Assembly (NCBI GenBank): GCA_030059675.1
Contig: JANVYQ010000009.1
Location: forward strand, 1 to 58,410
Reading direction: 5' to 3'
Length of the DNA stretch: 58,410 bases
Origin: Candidatus Pelearchaeum maunauluense
GTDB taxonomy: Archaea > Thermoproteota > Nitrososphaeria_A > Caldarchaeales > Caldarchaeaceae
Both the position numbers and the translations under genes were made by a program. The notes beneath the pieces were generated by a model, which ran no database searches, was not told the origin of the DNA, and saw only the letters and a list, made by a program, of their open reading frames with translations. Below, piece after piece: positions 24,420 to 33,259 of the stretch. Each line of letters starts with the position of its first letter. Within the stretch, counting starts at the first letter, position 1.

Positions 24420-24593
24420 TTAGCGGAGGAGCTTCTTGGGTTTGAGCCAGTCGTATTTTCTCCATTTTGGGTTTGGGAAGCCGCAGTGGGCGCATCTTCG
24501 TTTGGCTGTGTGGAATGAGCGCCTTCCGCAGCGTCTGCACCTAATATGGATGGGTTTGTTGAATTTTCCCATGGAGGGTGTTCCTTTCGTCAT
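24420..24593 (-). CDS. rpl37e: ribosomal protein eL37
   Basis: 57 residues from ATG 24593, which has GGGGGAG directly upstream. The start '[10 protein letters not shown]' and the zinc ribbon '[12 protein letters not shown]' with '[18 protein letters not shown]' match eL37, which binds 23S rRNA. The start at 24572 would lose the conserved 'TKGTPS' residues. A tRNA-Leu gene follows four bases after its stop. In many archaea eL37 follows the Lsm gene directly; here an aldehyde dehydrogenase on the other strand lies between them. Confidence 0.93.
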   Translation of the reverse strand: MTKGTPSMGKFNKPIHIRCRRCGRRSFHTAKRRCAHCGFPNPKWRKYDWLKPKKLLR

Positions 24594-24652
24594 AGCTCCC
24601 CCATGCTGAGGGTTTCGCTAGTTCTTATATATGATTTAGCGCGCGGGAGAGA

Positions 24653-26152
24653 TTGAGATTGGGCTTGATTACTGGGCAGGTTTATGGGAATTTTATAGGC
24701 GGCGAGTGGGTCCAGGCGTCCAGCGGCAAGACCTATAAGACGGTTAACCCTGCTCGGAAGAGCCAGGTTATAGGAGAGTTTCAGAGCTCTGATAGGAGTG
24801 ATGTTCAGCGTGCTATTGAGCGTGCCTATGCTGCCTGGCGTGAGTGGCGCTCTACTCCTCCACCTAAGCGGGGTGAGATACTGCTTGAGGCCTATTATCT
24901 GATGAAGAAGCGTGCAGAGGATTTCTCTAGGCTTATTGCGCTTGAGATGGGGAAGCCGATAGGCGATGCGCGCGGTGAGGTGAAGAGAGCGCTCAACGTC
25001 CTGGAGTTCATCGCTGGCGAGGGGCGGCGTATGCTGGGCGAGACAATACCATCAGAAATACCCAACAACGTAATCATGACGTTTAGGAAGCCTCTCGGCG
25101 TTGTCTCAATCATAACACCATGGAACTTCCCGATAGCGATACCTGTCTGGAAGATAGCGCCAGCCCTAGTAGCGGGTAATGCGGTTGTCTTCAAGCCAGC
25201 GGCGACGACGCCGCTCTGCGGTGTGAAGCTGATGGAGCTATTCGCCGATGCTGGAATACCAGCGGGAGTGCTCAACATGGTTACAGGCTCAGGCTCGCTG
25301 ATAGGTGACGAGCTCGTCTCCAACGAGAAGATTGCGGCTGTATCCTTCACAGGCTCAACAGCTGTTGGACGCCAGATATACGCTAAAGCGGCGCATCATC
25401 TCAAGAAGGCGCAGTGCGAGATGGGTGGGAAGAACGCCGTTGTTGTTCTTGAGGATGCGAATATAGATGCGGCGGTTAGCGCTATAATACAGGGAGCGTT
25501 CTCAAGCACTGGTGAGCGATGCACGGCGACGAGCCGCGTGATAGTGGAGAAGCCGGCGCGCGAAGAGTTGATGGAGAAGCTGATACAGCGCGTAAGCAGG
25601 CTGAAGGTGGGCGACCCACTGGAGGAGGACACCTACGTAGGCCCCCTGGCCCACGAGGAGCAGTACATCAAGGTCCGCGACTATATTGAGATAGGGAAGA
25701 GCGAGGGAGCTAAGCTGGTGTATGGTGGCAGGACATTAACAGAGCCTCCCTACGATGATGGCTACTACGTCCAGCCCGCCGTGTTCGCTGATGCGAAGCC
25801 AGAGATGCGCATAGCGCGTGAGGAAATCTTCGGCCCCGTGCTAACCGTCCTAGAAGCCCGCGACATGCATGAGGCGGCGGAGATAAACAACTCGGTCTAT
25901 TATGGCTTCAAGACCAGCATATATACAGAGAACATACGCAAGGCGTTTAGGTTTGCTGATATGTGCGATACTGGCATGGTGCATATAAACGCGCCCACAC
26001 TGGGCGGCGAGGTCCAAGCACCATTCGGCGGCCTCAAGGAGTCTGGTGCTGGATACAAGGAGCTGGGGAGGGAGGCTATAAGATTCTACACCAACGAGAT
26101 AATAACTTACCTTGACTACAGCGAGCAGAGGCCTGAGGTCAAGTTCATCTAA
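24653..26152 (+). CDS. NAD(P)-dependent aldehyde dehydrogenase
   Basis: 499 residues and the complete ALDH fold: 'TPWNFPIAIPVWKIAPALVAGNAVVFKPA' (coenzyme binding), 'FTGSTAVGRQI', the general base Glu in 'QCEMGGKNAVVV', the catalytic Cys in 'STGERCTATSR' and 'EEIFGPVL'. It most resembles semialdehyde dehydrogenases such as alpha-ketoglutarate-semialdehyde dehydrogenase, but the substrate cannot be fixed by eye. The start is TTG 24653 preceded by GGGAGA; a TATA-like CTTATATATGA lies at about 24623-24633. It occupies the space between Lsm and eL37. Confidence 0.9.
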   Translation: MRLGLITGQVYGNFIGGEWVQASSGKTYKTVNPARKSQVIGEFQSSDRSDVQRAIERAYAAWREWRSTPPPKRGEILLEAYYLMKKRAEDFSRLIALEMGKPIGDARGEVKRALNVLEFIAGEGRRMLGETIPSEIPNNVIMTFRKPLGVVSIITPWNFPIAIPVWKIAPALVAGNAVVFKPAATTPLCGVKLMELFADAGIPAGVLNMVTGSGSLIGDELVSNEKIAAVSFTGSTAVGRQIYAKAAHHLKKAQCEMGGKNAVVVLEDANIDAAVSAIIQGAFSSTGERCTATSRVIVEKPAREELMEKLIQRVSRLKVGDPLEEDTYVGPLAHEEQYIKVRDYIEIGKSEGAKLVYGGRTLTEPPYDDGYYVQPAVFADAKPEMRIAREEIFGPVLTVLEARDMHEAAEINNSVYYGFKTSIYTENIRKAFRFADMCDTGMVHINAPTLGGEVQAPFGGLKESGAGYKELGREAIRFYTNEIITYLDYSEQRPEVKFI

Positions 26153-26154
26153 CG

Positions 26155-26394
26155 CTAGGTCGGCGATATCATTATGATGTTGTCTCCTCTGACGACGATT
26201 GTCCCCAGCTTGTTGGCCGAGTTCTCGTCAATAACCTCCTCGGCATTCTCAAGGACGAGGTTCATGTGCTGGTCGTAGCCCTGTAGCAGTCCGCGGAGCA
26301 TCCTGCCGTTGCGGAGCTTCACCAGCACCGTGTTTCCGAGACTCTTAGACAGCACCTTAACAGAGACGTCACTGGACAAAGCACTTTCAACCAC
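26155..26394 (-). CDS. Sm-like (Lsm/SmAP) RNA-binding protein
   Basis: 79 residues with both Sm motifs: Sm1 'NTVLVKLRNGRMLRGLLQGYDQHMNLVLENAEEV' and Sm2 'LGTIVVRGDNIIMI' (the 'VRGDN' signature). Archaeal Lsm proteins form heptameric rings that bind U-rich RNA and act in RNA processing. The start is GTG at 26394. It converges with the aldehyde dehydrogenase gene with a two-base gap. Confidence 0.93.
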   Translation of the reverse strand: MVESALSSDVSVKVLSKSLGNTVLVKLRNGRMLRGLLQGYDQHMNLVLENAEEVIDENSANKLGTIVVRGDNIIMISPT

Positions 26395-26500
26395 AAAGAA
26401 ACAAGGCGTGTTTATTAAGTTTATGACGTATAATCACCCTCAACACCACAACCTACTAGGCCACGGCTGGACAGTATATACATGGGGGTAGTATTAACGC

Positions 26501-28411
26501 CTAGGATTGGTGCAGGACTATCGTCTCCAAGTTGCGCGGCGCGTATATGTTAGCTGGCATTATCTTGGACGCTGCATTAGCTAGGCTCTGTATGGCCTCC
26601 TCCTCGCCGTGCACTAGAATTATGTTCCTAGGCCTAGGTGTTATCCTGCATAGGTAGTTGAGCAGTTGCTGCCGACTACTATGGCCTGAGAAGCCATCAA
26701 CCTTCTGAACCTGCATACGCACTTGCAGCAGCTCGCTCCTCCCCTCCTCGTCGATTAGAGTAACCTCCCTAACGCCCTTGAGAATCTTCCTTCCCAACGT
26801 TCCCTCAACCTGGTAGCTGACGAAGAGGAGGAGGTTCTTCTCATCGTCAGCAAACCCTCGGAGATACTTCAGTATAGGTCCTCCCTCCAACATGCCTGAT
26901 GTGGAGATTATCACCGCAGGCCCCTGGCTGTTCAGCACCTCCTCGCGCTGCGACTGGCTCTTGATTGGCGTGAAGTATTCTGAGAGGAAGATGTTCTCTC
27001 CTGAGCGGAGGCGTTGCTGGAGCTCTCCAGCCAGGTAGTCTGGGAACGCGGTGTGTATCGCTGTCGCTTCTATAACCAGGCCGTCAAGGAATACTGGGAC
27101 TTCAACCAGCTTGCCCTCTTCAAACAAGCTGTTAAGCACGAGCATTATCTCCTGCGCTCTCCCTATTGCTGGGACGGGTATCAGAACCTTCCCTCCCTTG
27201 TTTACCGTGTTGGTTATGTACTCGGCGAAGATGTTCTCGCTCTCCTCGCGTGTGAATGGTACTGGGGTGGCGCCGTATGTGCTCTCCATGATAAGCGTCT
27301 CGGCGCGCGGGAACCTGTAGTTGCTAGCATCCAGCGTTCTTGTCTTCTCAAACTTGAAGTCGCCGCTGTAGACGATGTTATGAAGCCCCTCTCCCACGTG
27401 TATATGCACTATCCCGCTCCCAAGTATGTGGCCTGCGTTGTAGAAGGTTATCCTAACGTCTGGGGTTACGTTTGTAACCACACCATACTTGAGCGGTTGT
27501 GTGTGCTGTAACGCTAGCTTGACCTCGTTCTCGGTGTATGGGGCGAAGACGCCTTCCTTACCAGCAACCGAGATGTAGTCCAGCTGCTCCAACGCCATTA
27601 GGGGCACTGTTGGCTCTACGCAGTAGACGGGGCCGCGGTAGCCGTATTTGAAGAGGAATGGGACAAGCCCGGCATGGTCTAGGTGGGCGTGTGATATTAC
27701 TACAGCGTCAAGCCACTCTACCAGGTCTGGCATCACGTCAAAGCGCGGGAACATGTCTATCGGCGCTGAAGCCCCTGCCGAGAGACCGCAGTCCAGCAGT
27801 AACGTGCTCTCCGTCGTCTGGAGCAGAAGAGCAGAACGGCCAACCTGCCTACCAGCGCCGAGCACAGTTATTCTCACATCTTTTATCTCAAAGACTAGCG
27901 GCCTAAAGACGCGCTCGCCTATCCGTCTTAGAATCTCCAGCTTGTCCTTTTGGTCCCAGAAGATAAACTGCTTAATCCTCTCCATCGTCTTTGACTGCAT
28001 CAAGGGCTCGCGGAGGACTCGTATAACCCAGCGCGTCTCGCGTATAAGATTCTTGAGTGTCTCGCTACCCTCTAAGGACGTTATCCTAGGGTCGTTGCTC
28101 TCTATGACAATCTCCCCAAGAGGCTCGTCAAAGATTAGCCTAAAGTTGTTTGGGAGAGTGTTGCGTATAACCTGCTCAGCCTCCTCCTTGGGTAGCCTTA
28201 TATCGGGGTCTGAGCGTATAACCACGCGCTTCTTAATCAGGCTCACAAGCTCTCGCGCAACCTTATCCCTGTCAAAGAATAGCTCCTGGTTTTGCGTGTA
28301 TATCGCTATCCTCGCCCCCTCATACTCTATCCTCGTTATAGTAGGCTCGCGCGGGCTTATCGCTGCAAAATACCTCAATAACTCATTCCTGAGCCTATCG
28401 CTGGCCATCAA
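26501..28411 (-). CDS. aCPSF1 / FttA: KH-domain beta-CASP ribonuclease
   Basis: 636 residues. Two KH-like domains occupy the first ~150 residues. A metallo-beta-lactamase domain follows with 'HAHLDHAG' (metal site), 'GHILGSGIVHIHV', 'YSGDFKFEKTR' and 'ESTYG'. Next is the beta-CASP domain with 'STSGMLEGGP' and a C-terminal 'FSGHSSRQQL' and 'VHGEEEA'. All metal-binding residues are in place. This enzyme is the archaeal transcription termination and 3'-end processing factor. It follows the proteasome beta gene with an 18-base gap, an arrangement common in archaea. Confidence 0.95.
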   Translation of the reverse strand: MMASDRLRNELLRYFAAISPREPTITRIEYEGARIAIYTQNQELFFDRDKVARELVSLIKKRVVIRSDPDIRLPKEEAEQVIRNTLPNNFRLIFDEPLGEIVIESNDPRITSLEGSETLKNLIRETRWVIRVLREPLMQSKTMERIKQFIFWDQKDKLEILRRIGERVFRPLVFEIKDVRITVLGAGRQVGRSALLLQTTESTLLLDCGLSAGASAPIDMFPRFDVMPDLVEWLDAVVISHAHLDHAGLVPFLFKYGYRGPVYCVEPTVPLMALEQLDYISVAGKEGVFAPYTENEVKLALQHTQPLKYGVVTNVTPDVRITFYNAGHILGSGIVHIHVGEGLHNIVYSGDFKFEKTRTLDASNYRFPRAETLIMESTYGATPVPFTREESENIFAEYITNTVNKGGKVLIPVPAIGRAQEIMLVLNSLFEEGKLVEVPVFLDGLVIEATAIHTAFPDYLAGELQQRLRSGENIFLSEYFTPIKSQSQREEVLNSQGPAVIISTSGMLEGGPILKYLRGFADDEKNLLLFVSYQVEGTLGRKILKGVREVTLIDEEGRSELLQVRMQVQKVDGFSGHSSRQQLLNYLCRITPRPRNIILVHGEEEAIQSLANAASKIMPANIYAPRNLETIVLHQS

Positions 28412-28429
28412 ACCGCAGGCGCCCTCTCC

Positions 28430-29110
28430 CTAGACAGGAGCATACTTGAGATACTGTTTGTAGAGGGGAGCCTTCTCCTCAAGGGACAGCTCCCCATAAC
28501 CCACATCCCGCTTAACATAAGCAACATCAATACTATCCCCAGAGCCAGCATCCCGCCTTATTGACGCCGCCACGGCCTGGAAAGCCAGGTGGACAGCGTC
28601 ATCAAAACTTATGTCGCGGCTGTAGTTAGGCTCCAGCACACCCAGCGCTACTGGGCTTCCAGAGCCAGTGGCTATGAGCGTCTCCTCCGTTACTGAGCCG
28701 AACGGGTCTAGGGTATAGAGGCGGGGGCCCTCGCTGTCTATCCCGCCTATTATGAGCTGGGCTATGTATGGGAAGTAGCGGGAGTTGAACATGAGGGATT
28801 GGGCTAGGCGCGCGACTGCCGAGATGGGCATGGTGTCGCGGCGCATTATCTGGTAGTAGTTTATGTTTGCCCGTAGTATGTCTATGAGGCTCTGCGCGTC
28901 AGCTACGCGGCCAGCGATTGTTATTGCCACGTGTTTATGGAGGGGGTGAACCTTCTTGCCCTTACGGTGCGCAACGAAGAATCCAGCGGTTACGCGCGTA
29001 TCGGTGGCGAAGACGACCGCGTCTCTAGCTATCAAGCCCACAGTTGTGGTTCCTGTCTTGAGAGCCTTGACCCACGCATCACGGTCTTGAGGAAACAAGC
29101 GCAACACCAA
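28430..29110 (-). CDS. psmB: 20S proteasome beta subunit
   Basis: 226 residues. A ~20-residue propeptide ends 'LKTG', followed by Thr21, the N-terminal nucleophile after self-cleavage ('TTTVGLIARDAVVFATDTR'). The catalytic Asp, Lys ('GKKVHPLHKHVAITIAG') and the 'GSGSPVALGVLE' and 'DAVHLAFQAVAASIRRDAGSGDSIDVAYV' blocks are complete. It forms the proteolytic inner rings of the proteasome. No alpha subunit is in the window. A TATA-like CTTTTATAAT lies about 50 bases upstream on the minus strand. Confidence 0.95.
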   Translation of the reverse strand: MVLRLFPQDRDAWVKALKTGTTTVGLIARDAVVFATDTRVTAGFFVAHRKGKKVHPLHKHVAITIAGRVADAQSLIDILRANINYYQIMRRDTMPISAVARLAQSLMFNSRYFPYIAQLIIGGIDSEGPRLYTLDPFGSVTEETLIATGSGSPVALGVLEPNYSRDISFDDAVHLAFQAVAASIRRDAGSGDSIDVAYVKRDVGYGELSLEEKAPLYKQYLKYAPV

Positions 29111-29361
29111 GCAGAACTAGCCTGTTCTAGGAATATCCGCTACTCTCGTTGTTTGCGCATTATAAAAGGATTTGCACCTATTCAGCCCCTATGGCACGCG
29201 CCCAACTATAAAAGATATGCCTTAGCCACGCGCTAGCCTCTCCAACTAGCTGGATTTGTGGCCTAGCTACTTCGCGGGGAGTTGGCGAGACGCAGTCCAC
29301 GCATGCTTGCTGTTTAAGACAATTTTAAATAGCTGAGCGGGGAAAGCGGCTCAGAAGGCCT
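29111..29361. promoter_or_regulatory. divergent intergenic region with promoters and an inverted repeat
   Basis: It carries a minus-strand TATA for psmB near 29158-29168, a plus-strand AACTATAAAAGATATG near 29203-29218 that is not placed for any coding start, and a TATA AATTTTAAAT at 29321-29330 about 30 bases upstream of the FKBP ATG. Between the last two lies an inverted repeat (CTCCAACT near 29240 and AGTTGGCGAG near 29280). A short non-coding RNA is possible but unproven. Confidence 0.35.
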
Positions 29362-30087
29362 ATGACTGAGGAGCAAGATTCAGGCGGCGTTCAGGAGGCT
29401 CAGCAACTCACGGTAGCTACTGACTCGTATGTGTTGATAGACTACACACTCCGCGTCAAGGATACTGGCGAGCTAGTGGATACTACTGTTGAGGAGGAGG
29501 CCAAGAAGGCTGGTGTTTATGACGCTGCGCGCGTGTATGAGCCGCGCCTAGTAGTTCCTGGCAAGGGAATGCTACTCCGCGCAATAGAGGACGAGCTAAT
29601 AGGGATGACTGAGGATAGCTCCAAGAGCTTTGAGATACCTCCAGAGAGGGCTTTCGGCCCCCGCGACGCGTCTAAGATAAAGACGATACCACTACGTAAG
29701 CTGAAGGATGTTGATACTCCAATCACTGTTGGCTCGCGTATAGTGATAGATGGCAAGGAGGGGATTATCAGGACTATAGGCTCAGGCCGCGTTCAGGTGG
29801 ATTTCAACCCCTACCTAGCGGGGAAGACCTTGGTATGCGACGTTACTGTTAGGAAGATAATCACAGACGAGTTGGAGCGCGTGAAGGCAGTAATCCACAG
29901 CAGGATACCAGAGGTGGAGATTGAGAAGTTTGAGATAAAGCTGGAGAAGCCCACGCTCACAATCAAGATACCCGAAGAAGCCCTAACGCTCCCAGCTCTC
30001 CCAATAGCCAAGCGCGTAATGGCGCGGGAGCTGAAGGAGGCGGTCAACGGTATTGAGAAGATTGTCTACGTAGAGGAGTACACGTAG
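29362..30087 (+). CDS. FKBP-type peptidyl-prolyl cis-trans isomerase
   Basis: 241 residues of the archaeal SlyD-like long form. The FKBP domain ('YVLIDYTLRVKDTGELVDTT', 'EPRLVVPGKGMLLRAIEDELIGM', 'FEIPPERAFGPRD') contains an inserted IF chaperone domain ('IKTIPLRKL...IVIDGKEGIIRTIGSGRVQVDFNPYLAGKTLVCDV'). A C-terminal extension of about 85 residues follows the core. It catalyses proline isomerisation and assists folding in the cytoplasm. Its 3' end overlaps the convergent membrane-protein gene by 44 bases. Confidence 0.92.
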   Translation: MTEEQDSGGVQEAQQLTVATDSYVLIDYTLRVKDTGELVDTTVEEEAKKAGVYDAARVYEPRLVVPGKGMLLRAIEDELIGMTEDSSKSFEIPPERAFGPRDASKIKTIPLRKLKDVDTPITVGSRIVIDGKEGIIRTIGSGRVQVDFNPYLAGKTLVCDVTVRKIITDELERVKAVIHSRIPEVEIEKFEIKLEKPTLTIKIPEEALTLPALPIAKRVMARELKEAVNGIEKIVYVEEYT

Positions 30088-30433
30088 TGAATGCTGCTAG
30101 GAGCAGTATTAGGAGAGTTATCTGGAGTATGCTTCCCGTTATGAAGATGGCTGATTGGATTAGTAGTCCCTGCTCTATGAATGCATAGTGCGCGCGGCTT
30201 GTTAGTGATGCTGTTAGTGTTATGACCGCCGTTATCGCTGCTGCTGGGTAGGCCTGCCACACGCCCTTTATAGCTGCCAGCGTTATCGCGGTGTAGGCTA
30301 CTGTTCCGATTGTTATGGATGTGAATAGCCATCTCGGAACTACTGGATACGCAACAACCATGAACACGAAGCCCAGCACGGTGCTGGCTACTAGGCAGGC
30401 CAGCACGGCCTTCAGAAGATAGCCGCGAGCCAT
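30044..30433 (-). CDS. small four-helix membrane protein
   Basis: 129 residues with four clear membrane helices (about residues 6-29, 36-55, 63-78 and 88-116) and short loops. No recognised family. The start follows no strong Shine-Dalgarno sequence, and the 3' end runs 44 bases into the convergent FKBP gene. The even spacing of helices and the charge distribution make it likely to be real, but the call rests on topology alone. Confidence 0.55.
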   Translation of the reverse strand: MARGYLLKAVLACLVASTVLGFVFMVVAYPVVPRWLFTSITIGTVAYTAITLAAIKGVWQAYPAAAITAVITLTASLTSRAHYAFIEQGLLIQSAIFITGSILQITLLILLLAAFTTCTPLRRQSSQYR

Positions 30434-30514
30434 AACGCCTAACCCACCTATCTAGACGAAATAAATACCCTTAGCATCTTTAAAGTCTAGTAGGCGCGTC
30501 TCACCAAGGTAGGA

Positions 30515-31822
30515 ATGAGGGGTTACTGGATTAGAGACGAGTCTCTGGCGGAGCAGGGGCGTAGGAAGATAGAATGGGCCGAGGCCCAGATGCCTGTTCT
30601 CCGCATGGTTAGGGAGGAGCTCTCAGCGAGTAGGGAGCTTGAGGGTGTTAGGGTTTCGGCGTGTCTGCACATAACTAAGGAGACAGCAGTCTTGGTGCGC
30701 GCTCTCCGCGCTGGAGGGGCTGAAATAGCTCTATGCGCCTCAAACCCCCTAAGCACGCAAGACGAGGTAGCAGCGGCGCTGGCTGCGGAGGGAATCCACG
30801 TATACGGCTTCCGTGGAATGAACCACGAAGAATACTACCGCTGCATAGGGCTGGCGCTCTCGCACAGCCCGACATACACCGTAGACGACGGCGCAGACCT
30901 GGTTACCTCTATACATAAGATTAGGCTTAACAGGCTTGACGAGGCGGCTGCGCTGGTTAAGTCTGTCGTCGGTGACGTGGCGCGCCTCGCCGATGTTAGA
31001 GGTGGCACGGAGGAGACCACGACTGGGGTTACCAGGCTTAGAACCATGGCTGAGGAGAGGCTGCTGCTCTACCCCATAATAGCTGTGAATGACGCTAGGT
31101 CAAAGAGCCTGTTTGACAACCCGATAGGTACTGGCCAGTCAGCCCTTGATGGGATATTGAGGGCCACTAACCTTTTGATAGCTGGGAAGAATGTGGTGGT
31201 GTGTGGCTTCGGCAGGGTTGGTGAGGGGATAGCGGAGCGCGCGAGGGGCTTGGCGGCGCATGTTACGGTTGTTGAGCCAGATCCCATTAAGGCGCTCAAG
31301 GCTTACATGAGCGGCTTCCGCGTGGATAGCATGAAGAACGCAGCGCGCTACGGTGATGTCTTCATAACGGCCACTGGAAACATCAACGTAATTCGCGGCG
31401 AGCATTTTAACGTGATGAAGGACGGCGCTGTACTGGCTAACGCTGGCCACATGGATGTGGAGATTGCGAAGGACGAGCTACGTAAGCTTGCTGTTGGCGT
31501 TGAGGAGATTAGACCATGCCTTGAGCGATACACACTCAACGATGGGCGTAGGATATACCTCCTGGGAGAGGGGAGGCTCGTAAACCTAGTATGCGCTGAG
31601 GGGCATCCATCGGAGGTGATGGACCTCTCCTTCTCGCTCCAGGCCGAGTCTATACGCTATCTTAACAGGCTTGATGGTAAGCTTGAGACGCGTGTCCATC
31701 TGGTTCCAGAGGAAGTGGATAGGCGAGTGGCGAGGCTCAAGCTGAAGAGTCTTGATGTTGAGTTGGAGGAGCTTACCGAGGAGCAGCTACGCTACATGCG
31801 CGAGTGGGCTATGGGAACTTAG
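30515..31822 (+). CDS. ahcY: S-adenosylhomocysteine hydrolase
   Basis: 435 residues. The substrate domain has 'MPVLRMVREEL', 'ACLHITKETAVLVRALRAGGAEI', 'CASNPLSTQDEVAAAL' and 'VDDGADLVTSIH'. The NAD domain has 'VVVCGFGRVGEGIA' and 'ATGNINVIRGEHFNVMKDGAVLANAGH'. The C-terminal part ends in a short form, as in other archaea. It cleaves SAH to adenosine and homocysteine in the methyl cycle. A TATA-like TTTAAA (30480-30485) precedes the ATG. The RPA-like gene begins two bases after its stop, so they share a transcript. Confidence 0.95.
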   Translation: MRGYWIRDESLAEQGRRKIEWAEAQMPVLRMVREELSASRELEGVRVSACLHITKETAVLVRALRAGGAEIALCASNPLSTQDEVAAALAAEGIHVYGFRGMNHEEYYRCIGLALSHSPTYTVDDGADLVTSIHKIRLNRLDEAAALVKSVVGDVARLADVRGGTEETTTGVTRLRTMAEERLLLYPIIAVNDARSKSLFDNPIGTGQSALDGILRATNLLIAGKNVVVCGFGRVGEGIAERARGLAAHVTVVEPDPIKALKAYMSGFRVDSMKNAARYGDVFITATGNINVIRGEHFNVMKDGAVLANAGHMDVEIAKDELRKLAVGVEEIRPCLERYTLNDGRRIYLLGEGRLVNLVCAEGHPSEVMDLSFSLQAESIRYLNRLDGKLETRVHLVPEEVDRRVARLKLKSLDVELEELTEEQLRYMREWAMGT

Positions 31823-31823
31823 G

Positions 31824-33218
31824 ATGTTGGATTATGAGGAGCTGGTCTCTAAGGTTCTTGAGAAGCGCCGCGACCTGAGCCGCGAGGAGCTGGAGAGGCT
31901 AGTAGATAAGATGACGCGCGAGATGCCCTTCCTCAACAGAGCTGGCGCTCTCCTCATACTGCTGGGCGAGGCGGGCGCAGGCTCCGAGGTGGGCGAGGCT
32001 AGGGACTACTCGCTCACAAACATAGCAGGGCTAACCCCAGGGCTGGGGCGGGTGAATATCAGAGGCCGCGTAATCTCCATCGGCTTTATGCAGCTCTCCG
32101 AAGATAGGCGAGTGGCGAGGCTCAAGCTAGGAGATGGAACTGGGAAGGTTGAGGTAGTTTGCTGGGATGAGAAGGCCGAGCAACTAGCTGGGCTTCAGCT
32201 AAAGCCAGGAGACATAGCCGAGGTGCGCGCAGGCTATACACGCATAAGCCAGCTAACGGGACGTGTGGAGGTTCATGTAGGTAAGCAAGGCTCGGTTGAG
32301 AGAAGTATGGACGACGCTGGCATACCACCGCTCACGAAGCTATTCACACCAGTCTCGGAGGCGCTCGCTAGCGGTGAGGATATGGTAGACCTGCTCGGCG
32401 TGGTTCTCTACCTAGGCAAGCAGCGTGAGGTGAGCGTGGAGGGGGGCGAATCATCGCTGGCCGAGATTATCCTGAGCGATGGACATGGCGAGTGCCTGCT
32501 GACAGTCTGGGAGGAGCCGCTGAGCCACCTCACGGATATCAAGCTTATGGACGTTGTTATGGTCTCGCAGGTACGGCGTAAAGATGAAGGCTTCGCAACA
32601 ACCACGCGCTCGCAGATACTCAAGCCAGCTAAACACGAATTTGAAGAGCTGGTGAGGAGCGCTGAGCAGCGTGTCATTCGCGGTGGAAGGTATCTAGTCC
32701 TTGACCGCGTTGATACACCATCGCGTAGTGTGATAATCTGTACAGACGGCTCTGGGGTCCTCCGTATGGAGGGCGATCAAGAGTTTAGGCGCGGTGATTG
32801 CTTCAAGGCTGGTTATGCGGTAAAGCTGGGGAGGCGCGGCAAGACCTACCTATACGCCAGCGACATCTCGCAGATAGCGCGCGAAGGATGTGAGGGTGTT
32901 AGGTTCTCTCCCACCAAGATAAGACTTGAGCAGAGCCCAGAACCAGCAATTGACGTAATAATAACAGGAACCATAACGGGGAAGACACCGCTCTCCAAGA
33001 CAGACACACGCTACGGAGAGCGGGAAGTCATCCACTTCTGGCTAAAGCAGGGAGAGAAGGTCATAAGCGGCTCAGCATGGGGCGGAAAAGCCATAGAACT
33101 AGACAAAATACCCGAAGGAACCAACGTGGAACTACGCTGGGTAAGCCTAAGGCTAAACAAATACAACGAGTTAGAGCTCAGGCTAGACCAAGACTCTGTA
33201 ATAGAGACACTAAATTGA
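31824..33218 (+). CDS. RPA-like single-stranded DNA-binding protein (multiple OB folds)
   Basis: About 464 residues from the ATG at 31824, which lies just after the ahcY stop; a longer frame from 31752 would overlap ahcY by 71 bases and reads poorly. OB-fold signatures occur three or four times: 'VNIRGRVISIGFMQL...VARLKLGDGTGKVEVVCWDEKA', 'VDLLGVVLYLG...AEIILSDGHGECLLTVWEE' and 'DVIITGTITGKTPLS'. A helical N-terminal region precedes them. This is the organisation of archaeal replication protein A. It acts in replication and repair. Confidence 0.87.
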   Translation: MLDYEELVSKVLEKRRDLSREELERLVDKMTREMPFLNRAGALLILLGEAGAGSEVGEARDYSLTNIAGLTPGLGRVNIRGRVISIGFMQLSEDRRVARLKLGDGTGKVEVVCWDEKAEQLAGLQLKPGDIAEVRAGYTRISQLTGRVEVHVGKQGSVERSMDDAGIPPLTKLFTPVSEALASGEDMVDLLGVVLYLGKQREVSVEGGESSLAEIILSDGHGECLLTVWEEPLSHLTDIKLMDVVMVSQVRRKDEGFATTTRSQILKPAKHEFEELVRSAEQRVIRGGRYLVLDRVDTPSRSVIICTDGSGVLRMEGDQEFRRGDCFKAGYAVKLGRRGKTYLYASDISQIAREGCEGVRFSPTKIRLEQSPEPAIDVIITGTITGKTPLSKTDTRYGEREVIHFWLKQGEKVISGSAWGGKAIELDKIPEGTNVELRWVSLRLNKYNELELRLDQDSVIETLN

Positions 33219-33259
33219 GGTTTAAGTAGTGACTTTAAGGGCTGTGTGCTGAGCTTCGG

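Noticed and set aside
24221..24445. Plus-strand open frame across the tRNA-Leu
   Set aside because: It is an accidental frame over a structured RNA and the antisense of eL37.
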